NCBI RefSeq assembly: GCF_004211955.1
Contig: NZ_RHJI01000010.1
Coordinates: forward strand, 310,001 to 374,000
Reading direction: 5' to 3'
DNA from: Escherichia sp. E1V33
GTDB lineage: Bacteria; Pseudomonadota; Gammaproteobacteria; Enterobacterales; Enterobacteriaceae
DNA: 64,000 nucleotides
The notes under the pieces were generated by a model. It saw nothing but the letters and a program-made list of their open reading frames with translations. It did not search any database and was not told where the DNA came from. Made by a program: the position numbers and the translations under genes. Of this stretch, positions 31,236 to 41,110 are shown piece by piece (position 1 is the stretch's first letter; each line of letters opens with the position of its first letter).

Positions 31236-32456
31236 TTATTTAGGGTGTATATTTAACGCTTTTCGCAAAATAAACGGACAGACGATTAAAAATGCATATT
31301 CCGGGCTAAATATCGAACCGGTAAAAAAAAGCGATACCGGAGTGAAAAGATATAATTGCACGCGAAAATTGCGGTTATCACCAAAAGCGTTGATCATCAT
31401 TTTTATCACTTTCCCCATGTACCACAGCGATAAAAACACTGCGAACCAGGAAAAATAAATAATCAGCAGATACAGACCATTGTCTATGGTTTTTCCGACA
31501 TCCGCACCGTTAAATATTCCGAATGATGCGACATATTCATAAAGTGAGCCAAATCTGACTACACCGTCAATATGGGTCAAAGAATAACCGACCATCACTA
31601 GTGGACCGACAATACGATAATATGATGACGATCCTTCTGTACCCAAATCGCCCAGACGGGTGGAAATATAAGGAAACGCGATTACCACACCAACCAGGAA
31701 TACAGCCAGAGAAATCAATGCTAACGGTAACTTTTTCTTAATCGCCTCTTTATTCAGATATTGAAATGCCCACTCCAGCAAATAAAACAGGATAAAGGTC
31801 ATAACCCCTGAAAACGATCCGGATAATATTATCCCTGCGAGAATCATAGCATCGGTTTTAGGCGTTTTGATACCAAACTGTTTGATGCTGAGCCAAATTG
31901 AGATTAATGCCAGAGCGAAAAATGCCGGTTCGAAATAAAGTGCTGTCGTGCGCTTGCCGCCGAATTTAATGAAATTCAGCACATAGCTGTTGCTGTAAAT
32001 CAGATATTTCGAAATCGACTCCATAATACTGCTGCCACCGGTGAGGATAATTTGCGCCATCTCCACCGCCGCCAGCGCCACCACCAGCCCGACCACCAGA
32101 TAAAAGAGACGTAATATCTTGCGATGGTTGTGTGGCGAAATTGTTTTAAAACGAATACTCCACACCATGCCAATAATGATCACAATATAGACAAACAGCA
32201 TAGTTGAAGTGACGTATTTACCGGCATCCAACGACTGACCAAACAGGTAGTTAAACGCCGTGAGTCCCGCGCCAATCCCTAAGGCAATCATCAATTTTTT
32301 AACGCTGATGCGCTCTAAAAACAGCAGTAACAAGACAGGTAAAAAAGTGACGATGGTGATGGGGAAACTTTCGCCAAGCTGGGCGATTTTGACGTTAACC
32401 AGCAGGTAGATCAGCGGCAGCAGCAGGTAGCTACAGATTCTGATAGAAGTTGACAT
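31236..32456 (-). CDS. wcaD: Colanic acid polymerase WcaD
   Basis: A polytopic inner-membrane protein with about ten membrane segments that polymerises colanic acid repeats on the periplasmic face (Wzy role). I choose the ATG at 32456 (MSTSIRICSYLLLPLIYLL), giving 406 residues, because a longer upstream reading lies within wcaC and lacks membrane character. It overlaps the end of wcaC by 26 bases. The C-terminal residues (NIHPK) differ slightly from the K-12 ending I remember. Confidence 0.92.
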   Translation of the reverse strand: MSTSIRICSYLLLPLIYLLVNVKIAQLGESFPITIVTFLPVLLLLFLERISVKKLMIALGIGAGLTAFNYLFGQSLDAGKYVTSTMLFVYIVIIIGMVWSIRFKTISPHNHRKILRLFYLVVGLVVALAAVEMAQIILTGGSSIMESISKYLIYSNSYVLNFIKFGGKRTTALYFEPAFFALALISIWLSIKQFGIKTPKTDAMILAGIILSGSFSGVMTFILFYLLEWAFQYLNKEAIKKKLPLALISLAVFLVGVVIAFPYISTRLGDLGTEGSSSYYRIVGPLVMVGYSLTHIDGVVRFGSLYEYVASFGIFNGADVGKTIDNGLYLLIIYFSWFAVFLSLWYMGKVIKMMINAFGDNRNFRVQLYLFTPVSLFFTGSIFSPEYAFLIVCPFILRKALNIHPK

Positions 32457-33648
32457 ACTCCTCCAGCATCTGTTGTCCACTGTAGGCGGCGCGGCTGCGT
32501 TGGCTGAACTCAGCCAGCGTGGTACCAAATATCGCCTGCGCGATTTCCGGTTTGCTTAACTGCACCAGTTGCAGCACGTCTTCTTCGCTGACGGTTTTAC
32601 CGCCGGATTTTTGCAGCACTTCCCGCGCCGCGTCGCTATGGGTGGCAATCACCGGCACACCAATCGATAGCGCCTCACACAAAATCAGCGGGTAGTTATC
32701 GACGCGAGAACTGAATACCAGCGCATCCATCTGATTGAGCGCGCTCATCAACTTGCGCTTGTCAGTTTCAAAGCCGTGATTAACCACGTTGCCAGCGGTG
32801 AACGGCGAGAACTTACCAAAGGTATGCAGTTCGATTTTGTCGCCCAGCGCCATCATCTCGCGTACCAGTTGCTGGTTAGTTTTGCCGTCGTAACGCAGGT
32901 CATGCGCTACCACCGCGATTTTCGGCTTACCCTGAGTTTCGCGCACCGGAGGCAAATCCGCCAGAATCGCCTCGGTTGCCATATCAATACCGTTATTGAT
33001 AATCCGGCAACGCCCTGGACCGTACAGGCTATTGAAAGCGTCAGCCACATGCTGGCTGGGGGAAATAAACTGACAGCCCAGCGCCAGCATCTCACGGAAT
33101 AACTGGCGTTTGCCCGCCACCAGCTGGTGCGCGCGATCAATCTTCACCGGCGGATAGTTATTTAAGGTCGGGCATTTCTGGCAGCCCGTTTTCCAGCCTT
33201 CACAACCGTCAGTAAAGGCGCAGCGCCCGGTAACGCTCCAGTGGTCGTGCAGCGTCCAGACCAGAGTGACATCCGGTTTGTGGTTTTTCACCTTTTCGCA
33301 AAAGCGCACCACGCTCTTAAGATTTAGCCAGTAGCTGTGCAGCACATGAAAATGCAGGACCACCGGACCCGGTGTGCGAGTAATGGTGCGATATAACTCA
33401 TTGAAATTGCCAAACAGATCGCGATTAAACAGACGAAACAGGGCAATATTCGCCATTGCGGTCATCCGCGGCGTATGTTTGATTACCTGCGGATAGTTCT
33501 GATGGCTGACGCTCTCTTTGCCGCCTTTGCCGTAGCCGTAGACAAAATGTGACGCCAGCCCCTGTTGCAGCGCACGCTGGTGGAGATCTAACGCCACACC
33601 TGCCGCCCCGCCTTCCGCCAGTCGCACATTAAATTGCAGAATATTCAT
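32431..33648 (-). CDS. wcaC: Colanic acid glycosyltransferase WcaC
   Basis: A 405-residue GT4-type transferase proposed to add galactose to the colanic acid repeat. The N-terminal NILQFNVRLAEGGAAGVALD and the C-terminal donor domain LVFSSRVDNYPLILCEALSI, near residue 300, are typical. A cysteine-rich segment (CAFTDGCEGWKTGCQKC) near residue 140 is a distinctive feature of this group of transferases. It overlaps wcaB by four bases. Confidence 0.94.
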   Translation of the reverse strand: MNILQFNVRLAEGGAAGVALDLHQRALQQGLASHFVYGYGKGGKESVSHQNYPQVIKHTPRMTAMANIALFRLFNRDLFGNFNELYRTITRTPGPVVLHFHVLHSYWLNLKSVVRFCEKVKNHKPDVTLVWTLHDHWSVTGRCAFTDGCEGWKTGCQKCPTLNNYPPVKIDRAHQLVAGKRQLFREMLALGCQFISPSQHVADAFNSLYGPGRCRIINNGIDMATEAILADLPPVRETQGKPKIAVVAHDLRYDGKTNQQLVREMMALGDKIELHTFGKFSPFTAGNVVNHGFETDKRKLMSALNQMDALVFSSRVDNYPLILCEALSIGVPVIATHSDAAREVLQKSGGKTVSEEDVLQLVQLSKPEIAQAIFGTTLAEFSQRSRAAYSGQQMLEEYVNFYQNL

Positions 33649-34133
33649 TTAATTACCTTCACTCGCGCTTTTTCTCCCACCACCAGCGCGTTGTCCGGGA
33701 CAGAGTCGAGCACCACGCTGCCCGCGCCCACGGTGACGTTGTTACCAAGCGTGATATCACCAAGAATAATGACGTTGGCACCGAGTTCGACGCCGTTGCC
33801 AATGTGTGGACATGCCATGTTATCGGCACCCCGATTGCCGATAGTGACGCCGTGGCGAATGGTGAAATCATCCCCGGCAACCACGTTTTTATTGATCACT
33901 ACGGCGTAACCGTGATGGATAGTGAAACGGCGGCCAATGGTCGCGGCGGCCTGGATTTCATAACCGAAAAAGCATTCGGTGATAATGCGATACAGCACCA
34001 GCAGCGGGGCCGCCCACAGATTGTTGAGGACGTTCTTTTTGCGCCACACCGAACAAAAATGAGCAACGCGATAGGCAAGAACCATGCCGCACGGGCGTAA
34101 ACTCCAGCTGTTGGCACGCAGATCTTCCAGCAT
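33645..34133 (-). CDS. wcaB: Colanic acid acetyltransferase WcaB
   Basis: A 162-residue hexapeptide-repeat acetyltransferase related to serine acetyltransferase. The FTIHHGYAVVINKNVVAGDD and FTIRHGVTIGNRG stretches near residues 70-100 form the beta-helix, and the histidine in IHHG is a candidate catalytic base. It and WcaF are the two acetyltransferases for the O-acetyl groups of colanic acid. It begins two bases after wcaA. Confidence 0.94.
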   Translation of the reverse strand: MLEDLRANSWSLRPCGMVLAYRVAHFCSVWRKKNVLNNLWAAPLLVLYRIITECFFGYEIQAAATIGRRFTIHHGYAVVINKNVVAGDDFTIRHGVTIGNRGADNMACPHIGNGVELGANVIILGDITLGNNVTVGAGSVVLDSVPDNALVVGEKARVKVIK

Positions 34134-34135
34134 CT

Positions 34136-34975
34136 TTAGCGCCCCCGAATACCATCAGCCAGACGTTTGCCGTTACGCACCGACAGCAGCGTCAACAAGG
34201 TGCGCCAGGTCATGCGTTTATTGCGGATCTGGTAGAGGGTAAACAACTGATATTTTTTGCTGGCGCGGTCAAATTTGTCTTTGTGCTTGCGATAAAAGTG
34301 GAAGTATCCGGAGAATTTTTTCGGTGACGAGGTGATCTGCATTTCACCGTGATTGATATGCAGGATCTGCGTCGCCTCTTCCACTTTCCACGGTTCGCCG
34401 TACTCCACCACCATCCGCAGGAAGATGTCGTAATCCTGTGCCGCTTTCAGTTCGGTATCGAACAAACACTCTTTGAAACGCCATGCCCAGGTAAAGACCT
34501 GATTGCCAATGATATTGCGTTTGTAGAACAGGCGGCGTGAATACGGCGATTTGGGATACAGCGGCAAACTTGCCGGTTGGGAATAGACTTCGCCCTGACA
34601 AACGTAGTCGTTAGCGTACAAAAAGGCGTGTGTGACCAGTTGCTGTTTATGGGCGAGGAAGACGCTCAGGCGGTTGGGCGTCCATTCATCATCATCATCG
34701 ATCCCGGTGATGTATTCCCCTTGCGCCAGCATAATCGCCTGGTTACGTACCGCGCACGCTCCGCTGTTAATGTCGTTGTGAATGTAGGTAATACGCGGAT
34801 CGTTGAGGGCGGTGACGTACTGTTGCAGTTGTTCCCAGGAGGTGGAGCAATCATCCACGATGATCATCTCCCAGTTGCTGTAGTCCTGGCGCAGGACCGA
34901 TTTTATCGCCCGAATCGCCAGTTGTTGGCGGTTCCAGGTCGGCATATAGATTGAAATCAGCGGATTGTCTATCAT
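34136..34975 (-). CDS. wcaA: Colanic acid glycosyltransferase WcaA
   Basis: A 279-residue GT2-family transferase. The N terminus LISIYMPTWNRQQLAIRAIK and the VDDCSTSWEQL donor site near residue 40 are clear, and the DXD-like GIDDDDEW lies near residue 92. It transfers one of the later sugars, probably glucuronate, to the colanic acid repeat; this is from pathway proposals, not sequence proof. It is the first glycosyltransferase gene after wzc, from which it is separated by a REP. Confidence 0.93.
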   Translation of the reverse strand: MIDNPLISIYMPTWNRQQLAIRAIKSVLRQDYSNWEMIIVDDCSTSWEQLQQYVTALNDPRITYIHNDINSGACAVRNQAIMLAQGEYITGIDDDDEWTPNRLSVFLAHKQQLVTHAFLYANDYVCQGEVYSQPASLPLYPKSPYSRRLFYKRNIIGNQVFTWAWRFKECLFDTELKAAQDYDIFLRMVVEYGEPWKVEEATQILHINHGEMQITSSPKKFSGYFHFYRKHKDKFDRASKKYQLFTLYQIRNKRMTWRTLLTLLSVRNGKRLADGIRGR

Positions 34976-35008
34976 AGGTTGTTCTCCCGGCTTATGAGCT
35001 GGTTTGCT

Positions 35009-35043
35009 TGCCGGATGCGGCGTGAACGCCTTATCCGGCCTAC
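35009..35043. repeat. Single REP unit between wzc and wcaA
   Basis: One REP hairpin (TGCCGGATGCGGCG with CGCCTTATCCGGCCTAC) in the 92-base gap after wzc. It may set a 3' boundary that stabilises the wza-wzb-wzc part of the transcript. Confidence 0.92.
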
Positions 35044-35067
35044 GGGGCGGTGCGAATGCAGGCGTCG

Positions 35068-37230
35068 TTATTTCGCATCCGACTTATATTCGTATTCGTA
35101 ATAGCCATAATCCTGATACGCGCTGGCGCGGCGGAAGATGGAGTTCAGAATCACCCCTTTCACCGGAATACCGTTTTGCTCAAAGCGGCTCAGACTGGTT
35201 TCCACTTCTTTCAATGTGTTGACCGCATAACGCGCCACCATCAACGTGGTTCCGGCATGACGACCAACAATTGCCGCATCGGTCACTGCCAGAATCGGCG
35301 GCGTATCAATCAACACCAGGTCGTAGTTTTTACTCGCCCAGCTCACCAGTTCGGCAAAGCGTTCGCTCATTAACAGTTCAGAAGGATTTGGCGGTACCTG
35401 ACCGCGCGGGATCAGGTCAAATTTGGCAATCGAAGTAGGTTTGGCGCTGGCGGCAATATCGCCCTGTCCAATCAAAATTTCCGACAGGCCATTAACGTTA
35501 TTGGTGCCCAACAGCTCGTGGGTGTAGCCTTTGCGCATATCGCAGTCGATCAACAATACGCGTTTATTAGTCTGGCTAATGACCGCCGCCAGGTTAGCGC
35601 AGACAAAGGTTTTACCGATTGACGGGCTAACCCCTGTCATCATCAACACATTGTTGTGCGCCTGCATCATCGCGAAGTGCAGACTGGTACGCAGACTGCG
35701 GATGGCTTCAATCGCCAGGTCGGTTGGATTCCCCACCGCCAGTAGCTGACTCTGTTTATAGCGTTTAACCCCTTTGATGGTTTTGACGCTATCGCGCGCT
35801 TTCTGCCACTCCGACAGCGGGATGCTGGCATAGACGCTGATTCCGTGTTCTTCCAGCACTTGCGGGCTTTCGATGCCGCGATTAAACAACGAGCGCAGCA
35901 GTACACCCACGATAGAGAGCATCAGGCCGAGGATAATTGCGCCGAGGATAATCAACCCTTTCTTCGGTTTCAGCACACCAGGCTGGGTGATTGCCGGGTC
36001 AACAATGCGCACATCGCCGACGGTGCTGGCCTCGGTGATTTTCAGCTCCTGCTCTTTATTAAGCAGTTGCATATAGACCTGCTGACCAGACTCGACATCG
36101 CGGGTCAGGCGCACAATTTCCTGCTGGGTTTTCGGCATCGCCGTTACGCGACCGTTAAGTTTGGCTTTTTCGTCTTCCAGCGCCTGACGTTTCTCCAGCA
36201 GCGTGCGGTACGCCGGATGAACTTTGGTGAACAGCTTGGAGATTTCCGCCTCTTTAAAGGTCAGTTCGTTCAGCTGCGCGTCGATGTTCACCATCGAATC
36301 GAGCACCGCTTTTGCTTCCAGCGGCAGATCAACAGAATCTTTATCCTGACGGAAGGCATTCAGTTTGTTTTCGGCAACATCCAGGCGGCTACGTACTTCC
36401 GGTAACTGTTGCGCGAGGAAGGCGAGGCTTTTCGACGCTTCCGCCGATTTGCGCTCAATATTTTGTTCCTGATAGTTACGGGCGATGCTGTTAAGAATAT
36501 CGCGGATCTGTTCGCGATCTTCACCGGTATAAGTCAGGCTCAAAACGCCAGCGTCTTTGCCGTTCTCCGTTACCGTCAGGCTGTTTTGCAGTTGGTTGAT
36601 CATCCCCAGCGTGGAGTATTTGGTGACGGTAAACTCACTGCCCGGGCTGGCGTGAATGGCTTCAACCATCAGCGTGACGCCTTCTTTTTTCAGCATCTGG
36701 CCCGCTTGCCCACGGGCGCTAAAGCCGCCGTCGCTGCTCAGGGTGTAGTTTTTGTTGTCCAGCACATTAAGCGTAAACACCTGATCCGCCATCTCTTTCG
36801 GGCGGTTAAAGGTGGTCACTTTCACCGTCTCGTTCTGACGTCCCATCAGGCGATCCCAGCCCGCACCGAAAATCGGGAACGTGTTTTTGCTCACCGCAAT
36901 ATCGAGGTCGAGATCGTCCACCGTTTTACCAAGCACCAGGCGCGAACGAATCAACTGGATCTCAGCATCCGATGCTGGCGGTTTGTTGGCTAATGCCGAA
37001 CCAATGTCCTGCACTAACGAATTGCCGCTGCTTTGCTCGATTTGTACCAGTGCGTCGGCACTATAAATCGGCGTGGCGAAGAAGGTGTAAACCACGGCAC
37101 AGAGGGCGAATACGGTGGTGATGCCAATCACCCACCAGCGCGCTTCAATGACGGTGCCGACCAGGCGACCAATATCGATTTCATCACTGCCCGTTACCGG
37201 AGCGGCATGTTGTTTTACTTTTTCTGTCAT
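35068..37230 (-). CDS. wzc: Tyrosine-protein kinase Wzc
   Basis: Inner-membrane BY-kinase and polysaccharide co-polymerase for colanic acid. The start at 37230 gives 720 residues. The two membrane segments lie near residues 33-52 and 425-445 (LIILGAIILGLMLSIVGVLL) around a large periplasmic domain with coiled-coil. The cytoplasmic kinase has Walker A SPSIGKTFVCANLA, Walker A' VLLIDCDMRKG and Walker B LVLIDTPPI. The C terminus is a tyrosine cluster (AYQDYGYYEYEYKSDAK), the autophosphorylation tail. Cycling with Wzb is needed for polymer assembly. Confidence 0.98.
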   Translation of the reverse strand: MTEKVKQHAAPVTGSDEIDIGRLVGTVIEARWWVIGITTVFALCAVVYTFFATPIYSADALVQIEQSSGNSLVQDIGSALANKPPASDAEIQLIRSRLVLGKTVDDLDLDIAVSKNTFPIFGAGWDRLMGRQNETVKVTTFNRPKEMADQVFTLNVLDNKNYTLSSDGGFSARGQAGQMLKKEGVTLMVEAIHASPGSEFTVTKYSTLGMINQLQNSLTVTENGKDAGVLSLTYTGEDREQIRDILNSIARNYQEQNIERKSAEASKSLAFLAQQLPEVRSRLDVAENKLNAFRQDKDSVDLPLEAKAVLDSMVNIDAQLNELTFKEAEISKLFTKVHPAYRTLLEKRQALEDEKAKLNGRVTAMPKTQQEIVRLTRDVESGQQVYMQLLNKEQELKITEASTVGDVRIVDPAITQPGVLKPKKGLIILGAIILGLMLSIVGVLLRSLFNRGIESPQVLEEHGISVYASIPLSEWQKARDSVKTIKGVKRYKQSQLLAVGNPTDLAIEAIRSLRTSLHFAMMQAHNNVLMMTGVSPSIGKTFVCANLAAVISQTNKRVLLIDCDMRKGYTHELLGTNNVNGLSEILIGQGDIAASAKPTSIAKFDLIPRGQVPPNPSELLMSERFAELVSWASKNYDLVLIDTPPILAVTDAAIVGRHAGTTLMVARYAVNTLKEVETSLSRFEQNGIPVKGVILNSIFRRASAYQDYGYYEYEYKSDAK

Positions 37231-37232
37231 TC

Positions 37233-37676
37233 TTATACCTGCTCTGCGTTCAATGCCTGCGCCCACTGGCGGGCAGACCGTTCAAGTAATGTGTACACCG
37301 CTGCAAACGTTTCCCGGCTTTTGCGATACGGATCGGGGATTTCACATTCGTTATCCCAGTGACCAAACAGCATCACTTTGCCGCGCATCTCCGGTGCCAT
37401 CTCGCATAAGCGTTCGATATGGCGCTTTTCCATGGTCAAAATCAGGTCATAGTTGCGACACAGGCGGCGGCTGAGTTGCCGTGCACAGTGACCTTCCAGA
37501 GACAGTTGATGCTCTGCGGCAACGCTGATGGCGGTAGGATCAGCGCCCTTACCGACCAGCGCGCCGAGTCCAGCGGACTCCACTTTCAGCTCCGGGTGAT
37601 AACGTTGCAGTAAGCGTTCCGCCGTCGGGGAACGGCAAATATTGCCGACACAGACAACTAAGATGTTGTTAAACAT
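37233..37676 (-). CDS. wzb: Low-molecular-weight protein-tyrosine phosphatase Wzb
   Basis: Cytoplasmic phosphatase that dephosphorylates Wzc. It has 147 residues, with the CX5R signature VCVGNICRSPTAERLL near residues 8-23 (nucleophile in CVGNICR) and the general-acid aspartate in IPDPYRKS near residue 115. It lies two bases before wzc in the operon and five bases after wza. Confidence 0.98.
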   Translation of the reverse strand: MFNNILVVCVGNICRSPTAERLLQRYHPELKVESAGLGALVGKGADPTAISVAAEHQLSLEGHCARQLSRRLCRNYDLILTMEKRHIERLCEMAPEMRGKVMLFGHWDNECEIPDPYRKSRETFAAVYTLLERSARQWAQALNAEQV

Positions 37677-37681
37677 GACGA

Positions 37682-38821
37682 TTACCAGTTATGAATGTCG
37701 CTGGCTGTATCCGTCATGTAACGGACACCGCTAATAGTTGGCAGCAACTGATTGATCAGACGGTTCCAGCGGGAAACCGGTGCGGTGGTGACATACACCA
37801 CGTCATAAGGTTGCAGGCGGAATTCTGTCGCCATCACCAGCGACGTGGCATCGGACATATCCAGCTGGTAGATATTGGCAATCTTGCCGTTACGCCCGCC
37901 CTCGCCTTTCAGCGGACGAATGACAAAGATGCCGCTGGCGTTGGAGGTGGTCATGTCGATGCCTTCAGCATTGCCCAGGGCTTCGGTCAGGGTCATGCCG
38001 CTAAAGTCCATTTTCAGGGTGCTCTGTTTCTTCACTTCACCCATCACAAACACTTTCAGATCATCATTACGCGGCACGTAGAGAATATCGCCGGGGTAAA
38101 GCAGTCGATTCTGGTTGAGGTCGCCGTTTTGCATCAGCGCCTGCAAAGAAATGCGCTCTTCACGACCATTGTGTGTTAGTACCACGTTGCGCCAGTCAGC
38201 GGTGTCGGTCAGGCCACCTGCGGCGTTGATGGCGTCGAGAATAGTCAGTGGCACGTTGGTGATCGCCTGTTGACCGGATTTATTCACCTGACCGGAGATA
38301 TAGGCCTTTTGTGAGCGGAAGGCGGCGATATTAACGTCCACCTGCGGGTCAGCGATGTACGTCGCTAAGCGCCCGGTAATATCACTGCGGATTTCAGCGA
38401 GCGTTTTCCCGACTACGTGAACCTTGCCGATATACGGGTAAAACATAGTGCCGTCAGGCTGTACCCAGTTGCCGGTGTCGCTGGAGCTGCGGTACTGACC
38501 AGCTGGCGTGGTGAGTTCCGGGTGATCCCAGACGGTGACATTAAGAACGTCCCCCGGCCCGACGCGATACTGGTAATTCGCGATCTCGCTTTCCAGCGTC
38601 ATATTGGGGCGCGCTACATTCGGGCGTGGGCGTAATTGGTCAATCAGGCGCGGGGTCAGCGGATAAACATTCACCATTTTGTCGAGATCGAAATCAGCGT
38701 CCTGCTGTTTGATGACGTCTTTGCCCATCGTCGACATATTGCTGCCCGGAAGTACTGTGCAACCGCTTATCAAGGTTACTGACACCAATAATGGCATCAA
38801 TTTCATTTTGGATTTCATCAT
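37682..38821 (-). CDS. wza: Outer-membrane polysaccharide export lipoprotein Wza
   Basis: Forms the octameric outer-membrane channel for colanic acid export. It has 379 residues with a type II signal peptide ([13 protein letters not shown]) and lipidated Cys21. The polysaccharide-export domain follows ([18 protein letters not shown] near residues 87-104), then SLBB domains ([29 protein letters not shown]), and an amphipathic C-terminal helix ([19 protein letters not shown]) that makes the outer-membrane barrel. First gene of the colanic acid operon. Confidence 0.98.
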   Translation of the reverse strand: MMKSKMKLMPLLVSVTLISGCTVLPGSNMSTMGKDVIKQQDADFDLDKMVNVYPLTPRLIDQLRPRPNVARPNMTLESEIANYQYRVGPGDVLNVTVWDHPELTTPAGQYRSSSDTGNWVQPDGTMFYPYIGKVHVVGKTLAEIRSDITGRLATYIADPQVDVNIAAFRSQKAYISGQVNKSGQQAITNVPLTILDAINAAGGLTDTADWRNVVLTHNGREERISLQALMQNGDLNQNRLLYPGDILYVPRNDDLKVFVMGEVKKQSTLKMDFSGMTLTEALGNAEGIDMTTSNASGIFVIRPLKGEGGRNGKIANIYQLDMSDATSLVMATEFRLQPYDVVYVTTAPVSRWNRLINQLLPTISGVRYMTDTASDIHNW

Positions 38822-39000
38822 TGTTTATTTATCACTTTGGCAGAGTAATTATCCTGTGCACTATTAATAGCAATGTCGCCATGCACATTTACCTTGCAGT
38901 TAATTGAATAAAAATTTAACTGGCATCAGTCCTAAAAAAATTGATTTCATCCGCAGGCTATTGACAGAATAATTCGGACTGGTCTTTCAGGCATCCAGAC

Positions 39001-39039
39001 ACGCTACCGCCCCTGGCTTTTTAGCTACCAATACACTGA
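39001..39039 (-). promoter_or_regulatory. JUMPStart element with ops site upstream of wza
   Basis: Second JUMPStart in the window. On the minus strand it ends in AGCCAGGGGCGGTAGCGT, with the ops core at 39004-39011, about 180 bases before the wza start. RfaH recruitment here should promote transcription through the more than 22 kb colanic acid operon. The left half diverges more from consensus than the O-antigen copy. Confidence 0.92.
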
Positions 39040-39130
39040 TTTAGTTTAGATTTTATAACTCTTTCATCATGCAACCGTTTATGAAAAAGCGTTATTCCGT
39101 AGATTAATTTTCCAGATATAAGGTGGCATT

Positions 39131-39280
39131 ATGGTATTTAAATATTGGCTCTCCAATAATGCAGGAGGAAGTGTTACAGCTAACGGAATAGCAGGCAAGG
39201 TAACAAATCGGCAATTGGCTATTTTTAAGAATTATATTAAGTGTCATTCAATATGGTTTTTAGGAGTTTCTTTAGGTTGA
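39131..39280 (+). CDS. Candidate small protein of 49 residues
   Basis: In the 659-base gap between wza and yegH, an ATG at 39131 is preceded by the Shine-Dalgarno-like AAGGTGG at good spacing. It opens a 49-codon frame to TGA. The product begins MVFKYWLSNNAGGSVTANG, a hydrophilic stretch, and ends in a hydrophobic tail (SIWFLGVSLG). I do not recognise it. The frame covers the RcsAB-like box on the opposite strand, so apparent conservation could come from regulation, not coding. It could be a genuine small protein or chance. Confidence 0.33.
   Translation: MVFKYWLSNNAGGSVTANGIAGKVTNRQLAIFKNYIKCHSIWFLGVSLG
39261..39274 (-). promoter_or_regulatory. RcsAB-type box for the colanic acid operon
   Basis: On the minus strand this reads TAAAGAAACTCCTA, close to the RcsAB box consensus and identical to the wza site as I remember it from E. 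coli. It lies about 440 bases upstream of wza, consistent with a long leader that contains the JUMPStart. It implies Rcs phosphorelay activation of colanic acid. Confidence 0.82.
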
Positions 39281-39480
39281 CAATATTTAATATAGCGCCT
39301 CCATATGCGATATTTCTTAAATAATATTTTATTATTGCCACTTTTAATTCAGGGATAATGTAAGGTTATAATCCTCAAATAATGTGAGATAAATAGTGCT
39401 GTGACATTGCATTTTTGCCCTGATTTATCCATGATCGAATTGTGACATTTGTCATACAACGAATAGGTTTTGTACTTACT

Positions 39481-41064
39481 ATGGAATGGATTGCCGATCC
39501 GTCTATCTGGGCCGGGTTAATCACGCTGATTGTGATCGAACTGGTCCTCGGCATTGATAACCTGGTCTTTATTGCCATCCTCGCCGAAAAACTACCGCCG
39601 AAGCAGCGCGACCGCGCACGGGTTACCGGGCTGTTGCTGGCGATGTTAATGCGCCTGTTATTGCTGGCGTCTATCTCCTGGCTGGTCACCCTGACGCAAC
39701 CGCTGTTCAGCTTCCGCTCGTTTACCTTTAGCGCCCGCGACTTAATCATGCTGTTTGGTGGTTTCTTCCTGTTGTTCAAAGCCACGATGGAGTTGAACGA
39801 ACGTCTGGAGGGGAAAGACAGCAATAACCCCACACAACGCAAAGGTGCGAAGTTCTGGGGGGTGGTGACACAAATTGTGGTACTGGACGCCATCTTCTCA
39901 CTCGACTCGGTGATTACCGCCGTCGGGATGGTCGACCATTTACTGGTCATGATGGCCGCCGTTGTTATCGCTATCAGCCTGATGTTGATGGCAAGCAAGC
40001 CGTTAACGCAATTTGTTAACAGTCACCCGACGATCGTTATTCTCTGCTTAAGCTTCCTGTTGATGATTGGCTTTAGCCTGGTGGCGGAAGGTTTCGGCTT
40101 CGTCATTCCGAAAGGCTACCTGTACGCTGCCATTGGTTTCTCGGTGATGATCGAGGCGCTCAATCAGTTGGCTATCTTTAACCGGCGACGTTTTCTTTCC
40201 GCTAACCAGACGCTGCGCCAGCGGACTACCGAAGCGGTAATGCGCCTGCTTAGCGGGCAAAAAGAAGATGCGGAACTGGACGCCGAAACCGCGTCCATGC
40301 TGGTGGATCATGGTAACCAGCAGATCTTTAATCCGCAGGAACGACGAATGATTGAGCGGGTACTTAATCTTAACCAGCGCACTGTCAGCAGCATCATGAC
40401 CTCGCGCCACGATATTGAGCATATCGATCTCAACGCGCCGGAAGAAGAAATCCGGCAGTTGCTGGAGCGAAATCAGCACACGCGACTGGTGGTTACTGAC
40501 GGTGACGACGCGGAAGATTTGCTCGGTGTCGTTCACGTTATCGACCTGCTACAACAGTCACTGCGTGGCGAACCGCTCAACCTGCGGGTACTGGTTCGCC
40601 AGCCGCTGGTGTTCCCGGAAACCTTACCGTTGTTACCTGCTCTGGAGCAGTTCCGTAATGCCCGCACACACTTTGCTTTTGTGGTGGATGAGTTTGGTTC
40701 AGTGGAAGGGATTGTGACATTAAGTGACGTCACTGAAACCATTGCCGGTAACTTACCGAACGAAGTGGAAGAGATCGACGCCCGCCATGATATTCAGAAA
40801 AATACGGACGGTTCCTGGACGGCGAATGGTCATATGCCGCTGGAAGATCTGGTGCAATATGTGCCGCTGCCGCTGGACGAGAAACGTGAATATCACACCA
40901 TTGCCGGGCTGTTGATGGAATATTTGCAGCGTATTCCAAAACCTGGCGAAGAAGTTCAGGTGGGGGATTATTTGCTGAAAACGTTGCAGGTGGAAAGCCA
41001 TCGCGTGCAGAAGGTGCAGATCATACCGCTGCGTAAGGATGGCGAGATGGAGTACGAGGTGTGA
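39481..41064 (+). CDS. yegH: Inner-membrane TerC/CBS/CorC-domain protein YegH
   Basis: A 527-residue protein from the ATG at 39481 ([20 protein letters not shown]). The N-terminal 235 residues form a TerC-type membrane domain with about seven segments and the acidic motifs [11 protein letters not shown] and [10 protein letters not shown], which suggest metal-ion binding. Next come paired CBS domains (about 300-430) and a C-terminal transporter-associated domain of the CorC/HlyC type (about 440-525). This architecture suggests ion transport or efflux. Function is not established. Alternative upstream starts add a short, poorly supported tail. Confidence 0.94.
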   Translation: MEWIADPSIWAGLITLIVIELVLGIDNLVFIAILAEKLPPKQRDRARVTGLLLAMLMRLLLLASISWLVTLTQPLFSFRSFTFSARDLIMLFGGFFLLFKATMELNERLEGKDSNNPTQRKGAKFWGVVTQIVVLDAIFSLDSVITAVGMVDHLLVMMAAVVIAISLMLMASKPLTQFVNSHPTIVILCLSFLLMIGFSLVAEGFGFVIPKGYLYAAIGFSVMIEALNQLAIFNRRRFLSANQTLRQRTTEAVMRLLSGQKEDAELDAETASMLVDHGNQQIFNPQERRMIERVLNLNQRTVSSIMTSRHDIEHIDLNAPEEEIRQLLERNQHTRLVVTDGDDAEDLLGVVHVIDLLQQSLRGEPLNLRVLVRQPLVFPETLPLLPALEQFRNARTHFAFVVDEFGSVEGIVTLSDVTETIAGNLPNEVEEIDARHDIQKNTDGSWTANGHMPLEDLVQYVPLPLDEKREYHTIAGLLMEYLQRIPKPGEEVQVGDYLLKTLQVESHRVQKVQIIPLRKDGEMEYEV

Positions 41065-41069
41065 TGGCA

Positions 41070-41110
41070 TGTAGGCCTGATAAAACGCGTAAAGCGTCTC
41101 ATCAGGCGTT
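41070..41110. repeat. REP unit after yegH
   Basis: A hairpin-forming REP copy (GTAGGCCTGATAAAACGCGT / AAGCGTCTCATCAGGCG) begins six bases after the yegH stop. It probably forms the 3' end structure of its transcript. Confidence 0.9.

Noticed and set aside
39375-39998. Minus-strand open frame of 207 codons opposite the start of yegH
   Set aside because: It covers the TerC domain of yegH in antisense; low-complexity Ser/Ile-rich product without motifs.
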